From assembly GCA_937879875.1 (NCBI GenBank), contig CALFMN010000076.1:1-8669 (forward strand): a stretch of DNA of 8,669 bases. The letters are read 5' to 3'. Below the pieces are notes generated by a model. That model searched no databases and had not been told where the DNA came from. It was given only the letters and a program-made list of their open reading frames with translations. Made by a program: the position numbers and the translations under genes. This document shows positions 5,738 to 8,669 of this stretch, piece by piece (within the stretch, counting starts at the first letter, position 1; every line of letters starts with the position of its first letter). The stretch is from an uncultured Chloroflexota bacterium. GTDB taxonomy: Bacteria; Chloroflexota; Dehalococcoidia; CAUJGQ01.

Positions 5738-7084
5738 TTAGACCACCGCGGGCGTGCCCGAGAGGCGCTCGAGATCCTCCCAGAAGTCCGGATACGATAC
5801 CGCTGCGCAGGCCGCGCCGTGCACTGTTGTTTCGCCGGAAGCCAGCAGCCCGGCCACGCCGAGCGTCATCGCCAGGCGATGGTCGCCGTCGCTTCGGCCT
5901 GCGGCGCCGTGCAGCCGCGCAGCGCCGCTGCCGTGCACCAGCAGACCGTCTGGCAACTCTTCAACATCAATGCCGAAGCGGCGCAGCTCGCGGGCGGTCG
6001 AGACGATCCGATCGCTCTCTTTAGCCCGCAGGTCAGCGGCGTCACGCACGCTAGTATCGCCCTCCGCGAAGGCGGCTGCAAGCGCAAGCGCGGGAATTTC
6101 ATCGATCAAGCGAGGTATCGTCTCGCCCGCGACCGTGACGCCGTGCAGGTGCGAACTACGCGCCACCAGGTCCGCCACGGGCTCGCCGCCTTGCTCCCGC
6201 TCCTCTTCGACGTCGATCGTGCCGCCCATCTGGCGCAGCACGTCGACGATGCCGGAGCGCGTCGCGTTGACGCCCACGCCGCGCAGCGTAATCTCGGCGT
6301 CGGGATGCACCAGCGCCGCGACCAGCCAGAAGGCGGCCGCGCTCACATCGCCCGGCACGCGCAGGTGCAGCGGCTCCAACTCCCGTTCGAGCGGTCGCAC
6401 GCGCACCTCGGGGCCGTTGGAGACGATCCCCGCGCCCATCGCCCGCAGCATGCGCTCGGTGTGGTCGCGCGAGGGCGCCGGCTCGCGCACGCGGCTCTCG
6501 CCCTCGGCACAGAGCCCCGCCAGCACGATCGCCGACTTGACCTGCGCCGAGGCGACGGGCGTGGCGTACTCGATGCCGCGCAGCGGGCCGCCGCCGATCA
6601 CCAGCGGCGCCGTGCGGTCGCCGCCGGCGCCGTGCAGGTGGGCGCCCATCTGCCGCAGCGGCGCAATGATGCGCGCCATCGGCCGCGATCGCAGCGAGGC
6701 GTCGCCGGAGAGGATCGAGAGGAACGGCCGCGGCGCCAGCAGGCCGGAGAAGAGGCGCATGCTCGTGCCGGAGTTGCCGCAGTCGAGCACGTCGCCCGCC
6801 TCGCGCAGGCCGCGCCGCCCCACGCCCTCCACGACCAGCCGCGCGCGCCCGTTCGCACCCGGTTCGACGCGTGCGTCCACGCCCAGCGCCGCGAGCACGC
6901 CGAGCGTCGAGAGGCAATCTTCGCCGGTAAGAAAGTTTTCGGCCACGCTCTGGCCGCGGGCGATCGCGCCGAAGATCGCGGCGCGGTGGGAGATCGACTT
7001 GTCGCCGGGCGGCCAGATCTCGCCGCGCAGCCGCGCCGCGGCACGGATGACGCGCCTGTCGGCGGCGCTACTCGTCGTCTTCAT
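5738..7084 (-). CDS. aroA: 3-phosphoshikimate 1-carboxyvinyltransferase (EPSP synthase), class II type
   Basis: Joins shikimate-3-phosphate and phosphoenolpyruvate to make EPSP in the shikimate pathway; cytoplasmic, 448 residues (family usually 420-450). Conserved stretches: PGDKSISHRA (26-35, catalytic K29), LDCGNSGTSMRL (100-111), GDASLRSRPM (127-136), ASAQVKSAIVLAGL (178-191), RDHTERML (206-213), NATR (273-276), DEIPALALAAA (328-338, catalytic D328), RAKESDRI (353-360) and DGDHRLAMTLGVAGL (399-413). All four class II signatures are present: GDKS, SAQxK, RxHTE and NxTR. The residue matching the alanine of the CP4 enzyme (A100) is glycine here (G106). The end SYPDFWEDL is the Bacillus-like form. 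The ATG overlaps the 3' end of tyrA by 17 nt and has no good SD, so translation is probably coupled. Confidence 0.96.
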   Translation of the reverse strand: MKTTSSAADRRVIRAAARLRGEIWPPGDKSISHRAAIFGAIARGQSVAENFLTGEDCLSTLGVLAALGVDARVEPGANGRARLVVEGVGRRGLREAGDVLDCGNSGTSMRLFSGLLAPRPFLSILSGDASLRSRPMARIIAPLRQMGAHLHGAGGDRTAPLVIGGGPLRGIEYATPVASAQVKSAIVLAGLCAEGESRVREPAPSRDHTERMLRAMGAGIVSNGPEVRVRPLERELEPLHLRVPGDVSAAAFWLVAALVHPDAEITLRGVGVNATRSGIVDVLRQMGGTIDVEEEREQGGEPVADLVARSSHLHGVTVAGETIPRLIDEIPALALAAAFAEGDTSVRDAADLRAKESDRIVSTARELRRFGIDVEELPDGLLVHGSGAARLHGAAGRSDGDHRLAMTLGVAGLLASGETTVHGAACAAVSYPDFWEDLERLSGTPAVV

Positions 7085-8102
7085 CGTCGTCGGCGCCGGC
7101 CGGAGCGCCGCCGTGCTGCTCGCTGCGGCGCATCATCTTCTCGTACTTCTTGTAGCGATCGGCCATCCAGCCGCCGAAGAGCATGGCGTTCATCTGGTCG
7201 GCCGTAGACGGCAGGTCGATGCGATCGCGCTGCGGCCGGTCGGCGCCGGTCAGGAACGCCTCGCGCTGGAGCTGCGCCGCGCTGAAGGTGTTGAACAGCT
7301 CCTCGTGGTTGTCCATGATCAGGTCGCGGTAGCGGCGCAGTTCGGCGATCATGCGGTCCAGCCAGTGGACCACGCCGTCCGGGTTGGTGGCGCAGATGTC
7401 GTGGTTCATATAGGGGTCGCCGGAGGCGAGCCGCGTCAGATCCTTGAAGCCGGAGGAGGCCAGCGGCGCGATCTCGTTCCAGCCCTGGCTGTTGCGCACC
7501 AGCGTGAACAGCGCGGTCGAAAGCACGATCGGCATATGGCTGATCGCCGCCACGTACTGGTCGTGCTCTTCGGCGTCGATGAAGACCGGCTCGGCGCCGA
7601 GCACGCTGACCAGGCCCAGCACCGACTTGACCGCGCCTTCGGTGGCCGAGGTCGCCGGAATCACGGCGTAGGCCTTGCCGCGGAAGAGATCCGCCTCGGC
7701 GGCGGCGACGCCCGACTCCTCTTTGCCGGCCATCGGGTGGCCGCCGACGAAGCTGACGCGGTCGGGCAGGATCTGCTTCGCCCAGCGCATCACGTCGGCC
7801 TTGGTGCTGGCCACGTCGGTGATGATGCAGCCATCGGGCGCCAGCTCGGCCAGGTCTTCGAAGATCGGCCGCACCGCCAGCGGCGGCGTGGCGATGATAA
7901 TCAGTCGTGCGTCCTGCACCGCGCCTTCGAGGTGGCGCTCGGTGCTGTCCACGGCGCCGCGCCGCTGCGCCTCCTTCATCGGGTCTGCTTCCAGGTCGTG
8001 GCCGACCACCTGCAGGTTCGGCAGCTTCGCCGCCTTGAGCGCGAGGCCGATCGAACCTCCGACGAGGCCGAGGCCGATAATCGTCACCTTTTCGACTGCC
8101 AT
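7068..8102 (-). CDS. tyrA: Prephenate dehydrogenase
   Basis: Oxidative decarboxylation of prephenate to 4-hydroxyphenylpyruvate, the committed step to tyrosine. 344 residues. Seen: Rossmann motif GLGLVGGSIG (10-19) with D36 at the end of beta 2, which suggests NAD over NADP; IIIATPP (68-74); TDVASTK (95-101); VGGHPMAGKEESG (119-131, family histidine H122); HD (180-181); ISHMPIVLSTALF (187-199) with the catalytic-type histidine H189; and SSGFKDLTRLASGDP (216-230). No ACT or chorismate mutase domain is fused. The end is an acidic tail (DDDEDDE), unlike the core. Start chosen at ATG 8100-8102 because GGAAG lies 5 nt before it and the Rossmann fold follows at once. An in-frame ATG at 8178-8180 would overlap the rsmE stop as ATGA and add 26 Arg/Ser-rich residues; no SD precedes it. 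It overlaps aroA. Confidence 0.95.
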   Translation of the reverse strand: MAVEKVTIIGLGLVGGSIGLALKAAKLPNLQVVGHDLEADPMKEAQRRGAVDSTERHLEGAVQDARLIIIATPPLAVRPIFEDLAELAPDGCIITDVASTKADVMRWAKQILPDRVSFVGGHPMAGKEESGVAAAEADLFRGKAYAVIPATSATEGAVKSVLGLVSVLGAEPVFIDAEEHDQYVAAISHMPIVLSTALFTLVRNSQGWNEIAPLASSGFKDLTRLASGDPYMNHDICATNPDGVVHWLDRMIAELRRYRDLIMDNHEELFNTFSAAQLQREAFLTGADRPQRDRIDLPSTADQMNAMLFGGWMADRYKKYEKMMRRSEQHGGAPAGADDDEDDE

Positions 8103-8176
8103 GCCCGCTTCCGGCTCCCCGCTACCCCGCGCAGTACGCGGCTCAGATCGGCTCCGCGCATCACGTACCATAACAT

Positions 8177-8668
8177 TCATTCGGCGTTTGGCGTATCCCG
8201 CAGCGCCTCGGCCAGCGCCACGAGTGCCGCCAGCGCCGCCGTCTCGGCCCGCACGATCAGCGATCCCAACGTAACCAGCCGGCAACCAGCCGTGCGCGCC
8301 AGCTCGACCTCGCCTTCGGAGAAGCCGCCCTCCGGCCCGACGAAGATCGCGACCTCCGGAACGTCCGCCATCGCCTCGTGCTGCGCAGGAGTGCGCCGCG
8401 ACACGCCCAGCAGCGCCTCGCGCACGCTCTGCCGCGCGCCGTCACCCTCCCAGGCGAACAAGCGCCGCGCGGCCGGCTCGCGCAGCGCCGCCGCCAGCGG
8501 CAGCGGCCGGGCGATCGCCGGCACGTACGCGGCACCGCACTGCTCTGCCGCCGCGCCGGCGATGGTCTGCCAGCGCCGCAGCCGCGCCGCGCTCGGCTCG
8601 GCGCCGGCGTGCGCCGTGCGCTCCGTCAGGAGCGGCACGATGCGCCAGGCGGCCAGCTCCGTCGCCTT
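8177..8668 (-). CDS. rsmE: 16S rRNA (uracil-1498-N3)-methyltransferase, 5' end outside window
   Basis: The last 163 codons of an RsmE-family SPOUT methyltransferase, which methylates N3 of U1498 in helix 44 of 16S rRNA using S-adenosylmethionine. The frame is open to the window edge, starting at KATELAAWRIVPLLTER (RsmE 'KATELGV...P'). It continues with RWQTIAGAAAEQCGAAYVP, the cofactor-binding FVGPEGGFSEGEVELA and the knot-end LGSLIVRAETAALAALV (usually LGPRILRAETA). The N-terminal RNA-binding (PUA-like) domain is outside the window. The TGA at 8177-8179 lies 74 nt before the preferred tyrA start, or overlaps an alternative one, so the gene probably leads into the tyrA-aroA operon. The family is well supported. 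Confidence 0.93.
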   Translation of the reverse strand, partial: KATELAAWRIVPLLTERTAHAGAEPSAARLRRWQTIAGAAAEQCGAAYVPAIARPLPLAAALREPAARRLFAWEGDGARQSVREALLGVSRRTPAQHEAMADVPEVAIFVGPEGGFSEGEVELARTAGCRLVTLGSLIVRAETAALAALVALAEALRDTPNAE

Positions 8669-8669
8669 C

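Noticed and set aside
5660..7207. 515-codon open frame on the plus strand
   Set aside because: It is antisense to aroA, which has all its family motifs. The product is Arg/Ala/His-rich, has no recognisable domain and begins inside a hairpin repeat.
8103..8285. TyrA starting at 8285 (405 residues)
   Set aside because: The extension overlaps the conserved C-terminus of rsmE, including its RAETAALAALV end, and is Gly/Arg-rich. The Rossmann fold starts right after ATG 8102.

Overview
The window is GC-rich, densely packed bacterial DNA. Its gene content (a remA-gmk pair, a class II aroA beside tyrA and rsmE, a DUF3500 protein, a luciferase-like monooxygenase) and its GC-rich intergenic palindromes suggest a high-GC member of the Chloroflexota, for example a Thermomicrobia-like lineage. 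That assignment is an inference from gene repertoire and composition. No rRNA or tRNA is present to test it.

Layout. Positions 2-2199 (+ strand) hold the 3' part of a luciferase-like flavin monooxygenase gene, followed without a gap by a complete FAD-dependent halogenase-family gene. These two converge on the rest of the window, which is all on the minus strand. A 109-bp convergent spacer (2200-2308) carries a long imperfect inverted repeat that probably serves as a terminator. Read in its own direction from 8669 downward, the minus strand holds: rsmE (16S rRNA U1498 methyltransferase, cut by the window edge), tyrA (prephenate dehydrogenase), aroA (EPSP synthase), a palindromic spacer, remA (DUF370), gmk (guanylate kinase), a second palindromic spacer, an MBL-fold hydrolase with an altered first metal ligand, and a DUF3500 protein.

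How the genes fit together. tyrA and aroA overlap and both serve aromatic amino acid synthesis: AroA makes the chorismate precursor EPSP and TyrA commits prephenate to tyrosine. remA and gmk form the short operon known from Firmicutes. The MBL-fold and DUF3500 genes form a third unit of unknown function with its own possible promoter. The plus-strand pair may be a flavin-chemistry module (halogenation or oxidation of an unknown substrate), but its substrate and full extent lie outside the window.

Nothing here amounts to a clearly new system. The points most worth a second look are the halogenase-like enzyme with its unusual start and unexplained C-terminal tail, the Glu-for-His change in the MBL metal site, the Walker A change in gmk, and the two related head-to-head palindromic elements placed just downstream of gmk and aroA.
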